Counted from the stretch's first letter, positions 19,493-27,440 are shown. The stretch is DNA of 64,000 nucleotides from Turicimonas muris (GCF_002221595.1 NZ_NHMP01000003.1:186001-250000), one strand, 5' to 3'. The notes: generated from the letters alone by a model not told the origin. Numbers and translations: made by a program.

Positions 19493-20427
19493 AAAGTGCT
19501 GGCGTTGCTAAGAGTACCGTTGCTCTTATTGAAAGTACCGAAGTCATAACTGCCGGCAGTAACCTGAATTGCTCCTCCGACTTGCGTAAGAAGTGAACGG
19601 TTCGAAACGATTCCGCCGCCCAAAGTTAAAGTACGGCCTACTGAAAAATTACCGCTCTTTGTTCCGACAACAATGCCGACAGGATTAGTTGTAGTTCCAC
19701 CGTAAAGATTCAAATCATTTACCGCATGAAACACATGGGAAGAGCTAGTACGCAGTACGCCTCCGTACTGGTTCACTGTATTTATTGTTGAATAGCCGCC
19801 GGAGGCATCCAGTGCGTAGACTCCCGAGAGATTTAGGACATTTAAATTAACATTTGCAGTCGTCTTTACATCCGCTGCGTTGGAGATGCCTCCGGACGAG
19901 TTGACGGTTGTGACGCCTCTTACCTCGACGTTAGAAATAATACTGCCGTCATGGTAGCCTCCGCCGCCTCTCACACCAAGGCCCCAAGCTCCGTCTAGCG
20001 TAGCATTGCCGCTGACAAAAAGTCTGAAATTCGATACCTCAGAGCTTTTTCTGTTGTGTCCAAAGTGGGCCACCGTCCTGGCTTGCGCATAATAATTGCC
20101 GTTAACGGTTAGAGACATATTGGGATAATGATAGTGTTCGTCGGTGACCGCATACATGAGTCCAACGTCCTGCGTGAAATTCCCATTCACTACATTAGTC
20201 TGGCTTGCACGAGGTCCTTCATCCGTTGAAAACTGAGACGCATTAGTATCTCCTTCCCACACAACTTCAGCACTTGCGGCAGCAGGCAGGCAGAAGAACG
20301 GCAAAACTAATGTACTTGCTACAGCTTTTTTACAGCCTGTTTTTGATACTGACGAAGCAGCCTCAGATACGACTACAAAGCAGCCTCTGCTTCTGTTCCA
20401 GATCTTCTTAAAAAATATCTTGTTCAT
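19493..20427 (-). pseudogene. Truncated second autotransporter (N-terminal fragment)
   Basis: This fragment of about 310 codons starts with an ESPR (NKIFFKKIWNRSRGCFVVVS) and a signal peptide ending near AAASA. About 250 residues of passenger follow, then the frame stops after YDFGTFNKSNGTLSNA. The last 63 bp match the neighbouring autotransporter (17893-17955) at 62 of 63 positions. It is a tandem paralogue cut at a shared repeat, with the dinJ-yafQ pair now occupying the gap. No barrel is left. Confidence 0.85.
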
Positions 20428-20703
20428 ATTCGTTCTATATTTAACTTGGCCGGTTAACTGGACGCTTATGAACTTTTGAGAAAAATTATCTTTTACCGTA
20501 CCTTCTCATTACGGGGCCGTTGTCTTTATGGATGCTCTGACAATTTAAAATAGGACAGTTCGGAGGCGTTTAAATTTACCGGCCAAGTAAAAATTTAAAC
20601 TTTTTAGCATCCGGCCTCCGAACAGCCTTGAAGAAAAAACCTTTGTAAAATAAACGTTTGCACAAATAAGCTGAGGTATAAAAATTCACAAAGGTGTAAA
20701 ACC
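20428..20703. other. Intergenic region with a 66-nt hairpin
   Basis: There is no convincing gene here. It contains a bipartite inverted repeat at 20558-20623: GTTCGGAGGC pairs with GCCTCCGAAC, and inside it GTTTAAATTT (20568-20577) pairs with AAATTTAAAC (20591-20600). It is one of four long hairpins of nearly equal length in 20.5-24.8 kb. Confidence 0.6.
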
Positions 20704-20898
20704 TTACGCTGCCTTCTTTTTCTGAATCCACGCCAGCAACTCGTTCAAATCTTCTGACTTCTTTTTCAATGTCTTTTGTCCTTGTTTGACTCTTGCTTCA
20801 TAGATAGCCAGTTTCCGAGGGCCGGCAAAACCGGGTTTAAGTTTTTCTCCGATTTTGACAACTTCAACGTCCTGAATTTTTTCTTTATTAATAATCAT
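20704..20898 (-). CDS. Small hypothetical basic protein
   Basis: This 64-residue protein begins IINKEKIQDVEVVKIGEKL and is Lys-rich, ending in IQKKKAA. The ATG at 20898 has GGAAG 6 nt upstream; the longer frame to 21048 lies inside the TrbM-like gene and is not preferred. No family is recognised. It directly follows the TrbM-like gene. Confidence 0.5.
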   Translation of the reverse strand: MIINKEKIQDVEVVKIGEKLKPGFAGPRKLAIYEARVKQGQKTLKKKSEDLNELLAWIQKKKAA

Positions 20899-20995
20899 TT
20901 TTTCTTCCGGTAAGTACCACAGAGAAAATCTTTTGAATCTACCGGGGGATAAAAACTCATCAGATATTTCTCTATGGTGTTTAAAACTCTCCCTT

Positions 20996-21712
20996 TTACC
21001 AATGAACGCGTCTGAACACTTTTCCGTCGATATAAACATCGATCGCACGACGGCTCTGATAATCCTGCCAAAGAACTTGTTCGTAAACTTTCACAGGGCG
21101 ATAGCAAGTCGTCGGATAACTGTCTTGATAGCAGGTGTAAGGTTCATAAACAGTACCTTGGTAACCTTTCACGCAGGCCTTTGTTCCGCCCCAGTGACCG
21201 CCGGAACCAGTCGTCTCTACAGGAAAGTATTGTTCTTCTCCCCAATTGAAGGAAGAAGAACCTCGCTTGACGTACTGAGTCTTTCTTCTTTTATTAGTCG
21301 TGAGCTCAAGTGCATCAAGTTTTCCCTGCATCAAATGGCCTTTTGGTGCATCTTCCAATCCATATAAGGAACATGGATCGAAGCCGTCATTGAGCTGCTT
21401 CGCATAATTTCCTTCTCCGGCCATCGGGCAAGACGGGAATTTACAAGGATGACGCTTTGACAGGCATTTAAACAACTTGTCGATAGGAGGCCGGCATTCG
21501 CTTACCGCTCGTGGCCCGTTTGGGTTTGCGAGACAAAGAAGAACTTCGCATCCCCAGCGGTCATCACCGGTCATAAAATCGATGCTTGGCATCCCCGGAA
21601 TCTTTGAATAATTCTCCTGAGCCATGACCTTAAATGCAAAACAGCTTAAAAGGCCAGTCCCGGCGATAAAACAAAGTGCAGTTTTTAGTCTTCTGGATTG
21701 GGTTATCTTCAT
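20996..21712 (-). CDS. trbM: TrbM-like conjugal transfer protein
   Basis: This 238-residue secreted protein has a signal peptide (cleavage after KVMA) and the TrbM-family core DRWGCEVLLCLANPNGPRAVSEC. The core is followed by RPPIDKLFKCLSKR and several further Cys pairs (CKFPSCP, CYQDSYPTTC), consistent with a disulfide-rich periplasmic protein. TrbM is an accessory factor of P-type conjugation systems. The C-terminal half is longer than the core family domain and is Tyr-rich. Confidence 0.8.
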   Translation of the reverse strand: MKITQSRRLKTALCFIAGTGLLSCFAFKVMAQENYSKIPGMPSIDFMTGDDRWGCEVLLCLANPNGPRAVSECRPPIDKLFKCLSKRHPCKFPSCPMAGEGNYAKQLNDGFDPCSLYGLEDAPKGHLMQGKLDALELTTNKRRKTQYVKRGSSSFNWGEEQYFPVETTGSGGHWGGTKACVKGYQGTVYEPYTCYQDSYPTTCYRPVKVYEQVLWQDYQSRRAIDVYIDGKVFRRVHW

Positions 21713-21747
21713 TTTTCATCCTTGAATTGCCGGAGAGGGAGATTGAG

Positions 21748-21810
21748 TCCTCCGAAGGAAATAATAGAATTTGAGTGTCGAATTCAAAAAACTAAACAAT
21801 CCTCGGAGGA
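21748..21810 (+). promoter_or_regulatory. 63-nt hairpin sequestering a ribosome binding site
   Basis: TCCTCCGA (21748-21755) pairs perfectly with TCGGAGGA (21803-21810), and the stem extends by GG/CC past a one-base bulge. The right arm contains the GGAGGA Shine-Dalgarno of the gene starting at 21816. An almost identical layout precedes the gene at 22803. Confidence 0.6.
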
Positions 21811-21815
21811 AAAAG

Positions 21816-22361
21816 ATGTCTGCAAAAAAAATTGTGATTAAAGAAACTCTCCTTATCTTGCTTCTGACCGCATTATCGGTGGTTTCCTTGTACCATGTCA
21901 GAGAAGTATTTTTTTCTCTGAAAAACTTAATTCCTAAGGAAGATATTGAGGCTTTTATTAGTTTCCTCATTTTTCTTTGTTCTTTTGCTGCCTGAGTAAG
22001 TTCAATAATTAATGCCAGAGCGATTCTGAAAGCGGAGGAACCTGTCATTGACTGGACTATTACATCTACAAAAGTACATGGGGTTTTCTTGCTCACAATC
22101 TCTTTCTTAGACGTTAAGCATCCCCTATATTTGGAAGAAATTAAATGTAAAGGTTTTATCTTTGATAATGCACCTTCCAATTCCAGTGTAATCAAGCTAG
22201 ATAAAAAGATACCTTCTACTAGATTCCAACAGTTGGAGCCTGAGAAATATAAAATCCATATTCCTTTCAGACTACGCAACACAAATCGAGTATGTAGCGT
22301 ATTACATTTCACAGTTTTGGAAGGTAACCTTCCAAAACTCAAGCTAAAGGTATTCATTTAA
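21816..22361 (+). pseudogene. Small membrane-anchored protein gene with in-frame TGA
   Basis: From ATG 21816 (GGAGGA upstream) the frame encodes two hydrophobic segments and then meets a TGA at 21993-21995. It stays open in the same frame to 22361 with coding-like sequence (SIINARAILKAEEPVIDW and onward). The whole would be about 181 residues: membrane anchor plus a beta-rich soluble domain. The layout resembles the gene at 22803-23417. The TGA is most simply a nonsense mutation; stop readthrough is a less likely alternative. The family is unknown. Confidence 0.5.
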
Positions 22362-22383
22362 TATGCCTCAACTCCTGAGAACT

Positions 22384-22599
22384 TCACTCAATGCACAACC
22401 TTTCTAGCGTGAAGTTATAACTATAAATCGCTAACTCCAGAATCAAAGTAAAAAACAACGCAAGCAGCCCATACTTGTACATTGCCTCAATATCCTTGGA
22501 GATCGCCGCCATAATTCCGTAAATTGAAACGGCTACTGATATAGTCGCCAACACCAATAGGATAAACAAACTCAAAAATTTAAGAACATCAATTGTCAT
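22384..22599 (-). CDS. Small two-helix membrane protein
   Basis: This 71-residue protein has two predicted transmembrane helices (residues 8-32 and 42-62) joined by a short charged loop. AGGA lies 7 nt before the ATG at 22599. No family is recognised. It belongs to a cluster of small membrane proteins carried by the element; entry exclusion or transfer-related roles are possible but not shown. Confidence 0.5.
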   Translation of the reverse strand: MTIDVLKFLSLFILLVLATISVAVSIYGIMAAISKDIEAMYKYGLLALFFTLILELAIYSYNFTLERLCIE

Positions 22600-22734
22600 C
22601 CTTCATTCCTATGTGACTATTGTTTGGATGTAGCTTTGTATACATCTCTCCAATCCTCTCCTGTCCGGATAGAAGGAGTCTCCTCCTACTGTCCAATAGC
22701 AGAGACAGCCCTCTCTTGTCGTATAAAGCAGTGG

Positions 22735-22799
22735 ATCCTCCGAAGGGAAGAATAGAATTTAGCTACCACGCCAAAATTACTAATCAACCCTCGGAGGAT
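22735..22799 (+). promoter_or_regulatory. 65-nt hairpin sequestering a ribosome binding site
   Basis: ATCCTCCGA (22735-22743) pairs with TCGGAGGAT (22791-22799), extended by GGG/CCC past a single bulged A. The GGAGG in the right arm is the Shine-Dalgarno of the gene starting at 22803. The internal words AATAGAATTT and CTAA.CAA are shared with the copy at 21748-21810. Confidence 0.62.
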
Positions 22800-22802
22800 T
22801 AA

Positions 22803-23417
22803 ATGAATAAAAGGCAATTTCTTGTTGCTGCAAAACTCTTTTGTCAGAATCGGATTCTTGGTTCTTGCATTTTTATTAGTATCGTTATAGTTACATTTTC
22901 TGGTTTGTATCCAAGACTCTTGCTGGAAGTTATGAACTTCGGAAAGCTTGGAGATACTATACTTAATTGGCTTTCTACAGCTTTGGCGGGAGCCGCTTTG
23001 CTCTTTGCTATATATTGCTTTCTCTACCAAACAAAAAATTTCACAATCATCAACATTAGATCTAAAAAGAATAGAATTTTTAAAGAAGCTTGGATAGTTC
23101 AAGAACTTTCGTTTGAGATTCAATCCACTAGAGAGCAACTTTACTTGGAGAAAATATATGTTTCTGATCCATTCAATCGATTTTTTAGAAAGCCAATTTC
23201 CCTCAGTTGGGAGCAAAACGGAGTCTTTCGTCCGGAAATAGACGGAAAACAAATCTTGCTCTTTCCTTTGGACGAAAAAGTTAGAAAAAGTCTTTTTATA
23301 GAATTCCCTCCAGAAAGCACAGAACACTTTCTGACGTTCTCCTTCAGCGATAATACCCGCAAAGAAATCTATATTAGAGTCGACCATGCTTTGACAAAAA
23401 TGTCTGAATTGATGTAA
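22803..23417 (+). CDS. Hypothetical membrane-anchored protein
   Basis: This 204-residue protein has two N-terminal transmembrane helices (about residues 20-37 and 52-72). A soluble domain of about 130 residues follows, rich in charged and aromatic residues and predicted beta structure (LSFEIQSTREQLYLEKIYVS). No family is recognised. It resembles the interrupted gene at 21816-22361 in layout and in its hairpin leader. Its 3' end overlaps a convergent membrane-protein gene by 49 nt. Confidence 0.6.
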   Translation: MNKRQFLVAAKLFCQNRILGSCIFISIVIVTFSGLYPRLLLEVMNFGKLGDTILNWLSTALAGAALLFAIYCFLYQTKNFTIINIRSKKNRIFKEAWIVQELSFEIQSTREQLYLEKIYVSDPFNRFFRKPISLSWEQNGVFRPEIDGKQILLFPLDEKVRKSLFIEFPPESTEHFLTFSFSDNTRKEIYIRVDHALTKMSELM

Positions 23418-23722
23418 TAGCCGAAGAACGTAGCGAATATCGATAAAATCAAAAAAGTTAAGTAACTGATAAAAAGAATTTTTTCTTTTGGCCAAAAATA
23501 GGGTAACAATGATGTCAGAATTGAAAGTATTAGTGCTCTGTGCCACTCTTCCGTGTACATATATTCTTTTAGAGAGGCATTTGTTATCAAAGTTGCCATC
23601 GAGTACACGTGACATAAAAAAGTAGTCAATGACGGCCGAATAAGAAACAAAAAGAGGCAAAAAGAAGTACACACAAGAAGGTTCTGGACGAACAGTATGT
23701 ACATCACATAGTCTTGATTCAT
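23369..23722 (-). CDS. Small polytopic membrane protein
   Basis: This 117-residue protein has about three to four hydrophobic helices (residues 5-28, 35-50, 62-76, 80-105). No family is recognised. It overlaps the end of the plus-strand gene 22803-23417 by 49 nt, which makes one of the two frames less certain near the overlap. Confidence 0.45.
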   Translation of the reverse strand: MNQDYVMYILFVQNLLVCTSFCLFLFLIRPSLTTFLCHVYSMATLITNASLKEYMYTEEWHRALILSILTSLLPYFWPKEKILFISYLTFLILSIFATFFGYYINSDIFVKAWSTLI

Positions 23723-23764
23723 TTTTTGAGTCCGAAGATCTAATACAACTTCTCAGTGCAAGCT

Positions 23765-24103
23765 TCAAAAATACGGAATACACAAAGCTCCCACTGTAAT
23801 AACAGCAAACGCGGCATACTCTATAAACAATTCCAGCGGTTTTGGAAAGTAATAAGGCAGGCCTGCGATTAGGCAGGCGGTGAAGAATTCCGTACCCCAA
23901 CTGGAAGTATTGAAAAAAGGTTTTAGATCCGGAAGAATTGCTGTAGCTATAACTGATCCAAGGAAAACCAATGTAGTTGTTGGACATGGCTCTTTCAATC
24001 CATTTACTGCGCAATAAACAACACCCAAGATACTGGCTTGAAGGAGTATTTGATACTGAATAGCTTGGGTAAACATAGTTTTTCCAGTTTCCGCTTTTTT
24101 CAT
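23765..24103 (-). CDS. Small polytopic membrane protein
   Basis: This 112-residue protein has about three hydrophobic segments, ending in FAVITVGALCIPYF. It follows the gene at 24126 on the same strand with 22 nt between them. No family is recognised. Confidence 0.5.
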   Translation of the reverse strand: MKKAETGKTMFTQAIQYQILLQASILGVVYCAVNGLKEPCPTTTLVFLGSVIATAILPDLKPFFNTSSWGTEFFTACLIAGLPYYFPKPLELFIEYAAFAVITVGALCIPYF

Positions 24104-24125
24104 CCTTCCCGATAAATCTCATTGG

Positions 24126-24437
24126 CTACACCTCTTTGAAATCATCCGGCAAAGCGCACAAATCAAAACTTTTGCCTAAGACAGACAAATTCCTCCTCAG
24201 TCCTTTTACAAATCCTTTTGTAGTTGAAACATATATAGGGGCACAGTCGTGAAAATAACCATAACCGTTAGCCGCCCATTCCAAATTCTCCACAGTAGAA
24301 TAGACAATTTGGTAAATTTGCGGTTCTGATTCTGACGCCGGCACATCTTTGTACATCTCGGTCAGAAGACCCCTTAATCGGGTCACAAACTGAGGTTTTA
24401 ATTTCTTTGTTAACTGGATGCAGTTGTTCATAATCAC
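24126..24437 (-). CDS. Hypothetical soluble protein
   Basis: This 103-residue protein without membrane segments has the core QFVTRLRGLLTEMYKDVP and NLEWAANGYGYFHDCAP. It overlaps the preceding small membrane-protein gene by an ATGA (24434-24437), so the two are translationally coupled. No family is recognised. Confidence 0.55.
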   Translation of the reverse strand: MIMNNCIQLTKKLKPQFVTRLRGLLTEMYKDVPASESEPQIYQIVYSTVENLEWAANGYGYFHDCAPIYVSTTKGFVKGLRRNLSVLGKSFDLCALPDDFKEV

Positions 24438-24616
24438 TCTCCCACTGCTGCCGCCAAAATGACAAGAATCATTCCAAGAACCAAGAGTCCCATCACAGCA
24501 AACTGCCCCATACCGACGGTTTCCTTTTCAAACAAAAACGCCGGGCTCAAGGCAATACAGGCCAATCCGCTCAAAAGCAGAATCAGTTGAATTTCTTTGG
24601 GATTTACTAGCGTCAT
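24434..24616 (-). CDS. Small two-helix membrane protein
   Basis: This 60-residue protein has two hydrophobic helices (residues 9-28 and 36-57). It is the first gene of a short minus-strand operon and is coupled to the gene at 24126. A 63-nt hairpin lies about 65 nt upstream in its leader. Confidence 0.5.
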   Translation of the reverse strand: MTLVNPKEIQLILLLSGLACIALSPAFLFEKETVGMGQFAVMGLLVLGMILVILAAAVGE

Positions 24617-24680
24617 TTTTGTTTTAGGAGATGAGGTTAAAAAAATTGCTCTTAGCCGGTTAGCTGATATACGAGAAAAG

Positions 24681-24743
24681 ATCTCCGGGGAGGTTTGTAA
24701 AATTTGAGCTGAGAAAACAAATTCAAACCCAAACCCCGGAGAT
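24681..24743. repeat. 63-nt perfect-stem hairpin
   Basis: ATCTCCGGGG (24681-24690) pairs perfectly with CCCCGGAGAT (24734-24743). A second inner pairing (GGTTTG with CAAACC, and AATTT with AAATT) extends the stem. On the minus strand it lies in the leader of the operon beginning at 24616. Confidence 0.6.
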
Positions 24744-24942
24744 AAGCTAAATAAAAAACAGATCTAAATCTAAAAAGAAAGCCGCTAACCAACTTACCTT
24801 GCTTTTGATAATTTATTGCGGAGTGATTTTCGTGTTCTAACTTTTCGTCCCTGACTTCGTGAACACTATGTGTGCCGCTCTTTCGGCTGCTTGCGCTTTT
24901 TTTTCCCGCTCTTGCTTTGGCTGACATGAAAGAGGTCCAAAA

Positions 24943-25404
24943 TCAAACTGAGCAGAACAAACCTACCCCTTCTCGGGCAATTAATAAAAGAAGAAAAAGA
25001 CTCATCAGAATCAACCATATGAAAAGAACGAGAAGATAGAACACTCTTCCTACATTCGGCTCCCAAATTGCTATTGAATCGATAGCTCTTTTTGAAGACG
25101 ATAGGTAAAAATAGTCGCGGAAAAGACAGTAGGTGGCAAATACCGGAATAAAAATTAATGTGCCCCCTACGATCACCTCCACAAGCTCTTTTGTCAGCAT
25201 ATAGAACTCGCAGGAGACCAGCCCGTCGCACAATGAAAGTAATTGTTCTTTGTTGCGTCCGATCAGAGTCGTTAATACCGTGACATTGAAAAAGAGAACC
25301 GGAAGAAAAGTTTTTCTGGATCTCAGAAAGAGACTGTAGGGAAAGAGCAGCATAGCTGCTGTGACTGCCGCAAGACCCAGCAAAAACCAATCTGCATAAT
25401 TCAT
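24943..25404 (-). CDS. Hypothetical four-helix membrane protein
   Basis: This 153-residue protein has four hydrophobic segments (about residues 5-27, 34-48, 76-98 and 120-147). AAGGAAAG precedes the ATG. No family is recognised. It lies downstream of the AlpA-like regulator on the same strand. An overlapping small frame at 24652-24927 (Lys/Arg/Ser-rich start) runs through the hairpin and is not called as a gene. Confidence 0.55.
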   Translation of the reverse strand: MNYADWFLLGLAAVTAAMLLFPYSLFLRSRKTFLPVLFFNVTVLTTLIGRNKEQLLSLCDGLVSCEFYMLTKELVEVIVGGTLIFIPVFATYCLFRDYFYLSSSKRAIDSIAIWEPNVGRVFYLLVLFIWLILMSLFLLLLIAREGVGLFCSV

Positions 25405-25487
25405 TTCTTTCCTTAGGGTTTATGGCTGTTATCATTTTTGTACCTTGGGTTCTGTTCTTTGTTGTTTGCGGGGGTTCGGTTAAAAAT

Positions 25488-25793
25488 TTAAGCCACTTCT
25501 GCCGGTTTTATCTTATTTACCCTCTTGTTGTACTCATAACAAAATACAGAAGCCTTCAAGAGTCTCTCGGTCAAACTCTCGATTGACTCTCCGGTTGTAC
25601 GAGCCGCTTTTTTAATGATGTAAGCATCAATCTCGCACTCAAAGAAAGATACCCAACGAGCTGTGTAACGAGTCGGAATCGGAAACTCCTTATCTTCCTC
25701 CATTAATTCATAGACACGCTGAACCGAACAGCCGAGCTTTTCAGCCACTCTTTTCAGTCTTATCTGTTTCAAATTTGGTTCTTGGGCGTACAT
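25488..25793 (-). CDS. AlpA/excisionase-like DNA-binding protein
   Basis: This 101-residue protein has the MerR-like winged helix of AlpA/Xis proteins: LKRVAEKLGCSVQRVYELMEEDKEFPIPTRYTARWVSFFECEIDAYI. AlpA-type proteins regulate integrase genes or act as excision factors. It overlaps the Cro-like gene upstream by 25 nt, so the two are cotranscribed leftwards from the regulatory region at 26042-26206. Confidence 0.78.
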   Translation of the reverse strand: MYAQEPNLKQIRLKRVAEKLGCSVQRVYELMEEDKEFPIPTRYTARWVSFFECEIDAYIIKKAARTTGESIESLTERLLKASVFCYEYNKRVNKIKPAEVA

Positions 25794-26041
25794 AACTTGC
25801 TTTCCAAATAACTGTCATCAGGTTTTTGATATTTGCTAATCAAGTTCCAATCGATGTCAGGCCTAATTTCCTCGCACCTTACTTGATTCTGGGTGTACAT
25901 ACTGATTTGCAAACACCGTTGAATCGTAGGTTTTTCTCCATTTATCCAGCGATAAGCGATACCCGGCGTTACATTTAAAGCTCTTGCAAGTCGCATACCG
26001 AAACCCTTACCTGAAACTGAAGCAAATTCTTTTAGCAGCAC
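25769..26041 (-). CDS. Cro-like (YdaS-type) repressor
   Basis: This 90-residue helix-turn-helix protein carries GFGMRLARALNVTPGIAYRWINGEKPTIQRCLQI. The pattern ends in EEIRPDIDW, a combination typical of YdaS/Cro-like proteins of phages and integrative elements. It is divergently transcribed from the CI-like gene at 26207, forming a lambda-like switch. Confidence 0.82.
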   Translation of the reverse strand: MLLKEFASVSGKGFGMRLARALNVTPGIAYRWINGEKPTIQRCLQISMYTQNQVRCEEIRPDIDWNLISKYQKPDDSYLESKLCTPKNQI

Positions 26042-26206
26042 GTCTTTCTCACAAATACAAGAAAAATACTCTAGTAGGCTTTAATTATACACTACTGGGA
26101 TTATATACAAGTAGTAAATTTAATTAATTGTTTCAGGTAAAATAGGAGAGCGAAGTAAAAATTATTCATTCTGTATTAATCGACTAACTGGCACCTAGGT
26201 AAAACA
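26042..26206. promoter_or_regulatory. Divergent operator region of the CI/Cro-like switch
   Basis: This is the 165-bp interval between the Cro-like and CI-like genes. It contains operator-like words: TACTCTAGTA at 26067-26076, CACTACTGGGA at 26090-26100 and TACAAGTAGTA at 26106-26116, variants of TACT-N(2-3)-AGTA. Very AT-rich promoter-like DNA surrounds them. Similar sites lie ahead of the replication gene at 27441. Confidence 0.5.
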
Positions 26207-26983
26207 ATGCGCATTCGAGGAAAAGATAAAACTGACTACTCCGAAGTTAGAAGAAGAAACTTAAAGCTATTGGTTGAACTTTACGGTTCAATGGTTAAAT
26301 TAAATTTGGCTTTAGGGAGAAGAAAGAATGACACCTCATTGGCGCAAATCAAAAATGAAGCCTTTAATAAAACCAAAAATACACCAAGGCGAATGGGAAA
26401 CTCGATAGCAAGAGAAATAGAAGATAAATTAAATTTAAAAAGAGGTTGGATGGATGAAGAACATCCTGATGCTTTCCCTTTGCCTTTTCAAAATTCTTGT
26501 GAAACTCAGAACACAGAAAACAGAAAGAATTTAAACAGCTCAACGACAAGTGTTTTAAGCAATAATAACAACCTTCTTTCAAACATTCCTTTGTACGAGG
26601 TCAGCTCTGAAAGAAATTCGGGACTTAACTCTATCCCAATTTCTGTAGGAGAAATCGTAATGCCTGATGCATTTTTGACCTTACTGCCTAATTTAGAAAA
26701 CAAGTCAGAGATTCAAGCTTTTTACATGAAGGACAACAGCCTCAGTAAAACCATCCCTTATGGTTCTATTGTGATTGTTGACGTTAGTGTAAAAGAATTT
26801 ATAAAGGACGGGATCTATCTTGTTCGAATCAATAACAATACTATTGTTAGAAAGATCGTTTTGGCGGCAACAGGAGGTTACTTTGTGATTAATGACCTTA
26901 ATCCCCCTGAGAAAGTGGATACTTTATCGGATATCCAGATCTTTGGTTTGTGTCTAGGAGGATGGGAACCAAGAATCTTTTAA
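26207..26983 (+). CDS. CI-like repressor with S24/LexA-type C-terminal domain
   Basis: This 258-residue protein has an N-terminal DNA-binding region and a linker rich in Asn and Ser. Its C-terminal S24-like domain shows MKDNSLSKTIPYGSIVIVD, in which the Ser is at the nucleophile position, and DGIYLVRINNNTIVRKIV. The usual catalytic Lys is replaced by Arg with Lys next to it, so self-cleavage is uncertain. It probably holds the element's replication and transfer genes silent until damage or another signal. Confidence 0.8.
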   Translation: MRIRGKDKTDYSEVRRRNLKLLVELYGSMVKLNLALGRRKNDTSLAQIKNEAFNKTKNTPRRMGNSIAREIEDKLNLKRGWMDEEHPDAFPLPFQNSCETQNTENRKNLNSSTTSVLSNNNNLLSNIPLYEVSSERNSGLNSIPISVGEIVMPDAFLTLLPNLENKSEIQAFYMKDNSLSKTIPYGSIVIVDVSVKEFIKDGIYLVRINNNTIVRKIVLAATGGYFVINDLNPPEKVDTLSDIQIFGLCLGGWEPRIF

Positions 26984-27025
26984 AAGTCAACCACACAAGA
27001 ATAACAACTTGCGAGGAATCGGAAT

Positions 27026-27310
27026 CTAACGAAATCCTTTTTTCTTACAAGTTTGTTGATGTTTCATAATACCCATTTGATTTTTTGAATATTCCTCCAA
27101 ACTTATCTTCGAGTAAGTGTACAAAGATAAGTTTCTTTCAGCTACTTCATTCGTATAGCCGACTCTGCATGAATATTCATCTGGCTTCAATTTTTCAACG
27201 TACTGTCTTACTTCTTGCGGTGTCATCTTTTTTGCATCATTCGCGCTCCAAGCACTTCCAGAAAAAACTAATACTAGAAGTAAAGCAATCAGCTTTAAAC
27301 TTTTTTTCAT
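27026..27310 (-). CDS. Small secreted protein
   Basis: This 94-residue protein has a clear signal peptide (cleavage near GSAWSA-ND). The mature part is charged, with two Cys (YSCRVGYTNE and QQTCKKKG). The family is unknown. It stands alone on the minus strand between the repressor and the replication operon. Confidence 0.55.
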   Translation of the reverse strand: MKKSLKLIALLLVLVFSGSAWSANDAKKMTPQEVRQYVEKLKPDEYSCRVGYTNEVAERNLSLYTYSKISLEEYSKNQMGIMKHQQTCKKKGFR

Positions 27311-27331
27311 AATCTAAATACCTTAAATATT

Positions 27332-27374
27332 TACTACTAGATCCGATAATATCTTTTATTATATACTGGTAGTA
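27332..27374. promoter_or_regulatory. Operator-like sites upstream of the replication operon
   Basis: TACTACTAGAT (27332-27342) and the palindrome ATATACT-GGT-AGTATAT (27361-27377) match the TACT-N3-AGTA words found between the Cro- and CI-like genes. They lie 65-110 nt before the start of the replication gene. Confidence 0.5.
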
Positions 27375-27440
27375 TATTTTTGTAACTATAACTTTAGCTA
27401 TTAACAAATTTATTGATATAGCCGAAGTAGAGAGCACATT

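Noticed and set aside
21993-21995. Selenocysteine codon at the in-frame TGA.
   Set aside because: No convincing SECIS-type hairpin follows the codon and no selenoprotein family resemblance is visible; a nonsense mutation is simpler.
24652-24927. 91-codon frame on the minus strand after the membrane protein gene.
   Set aside because: Weak ribosome site, and its second half runs through the 63-nt hairpin; kept only as a remark in the neighbouring gene.
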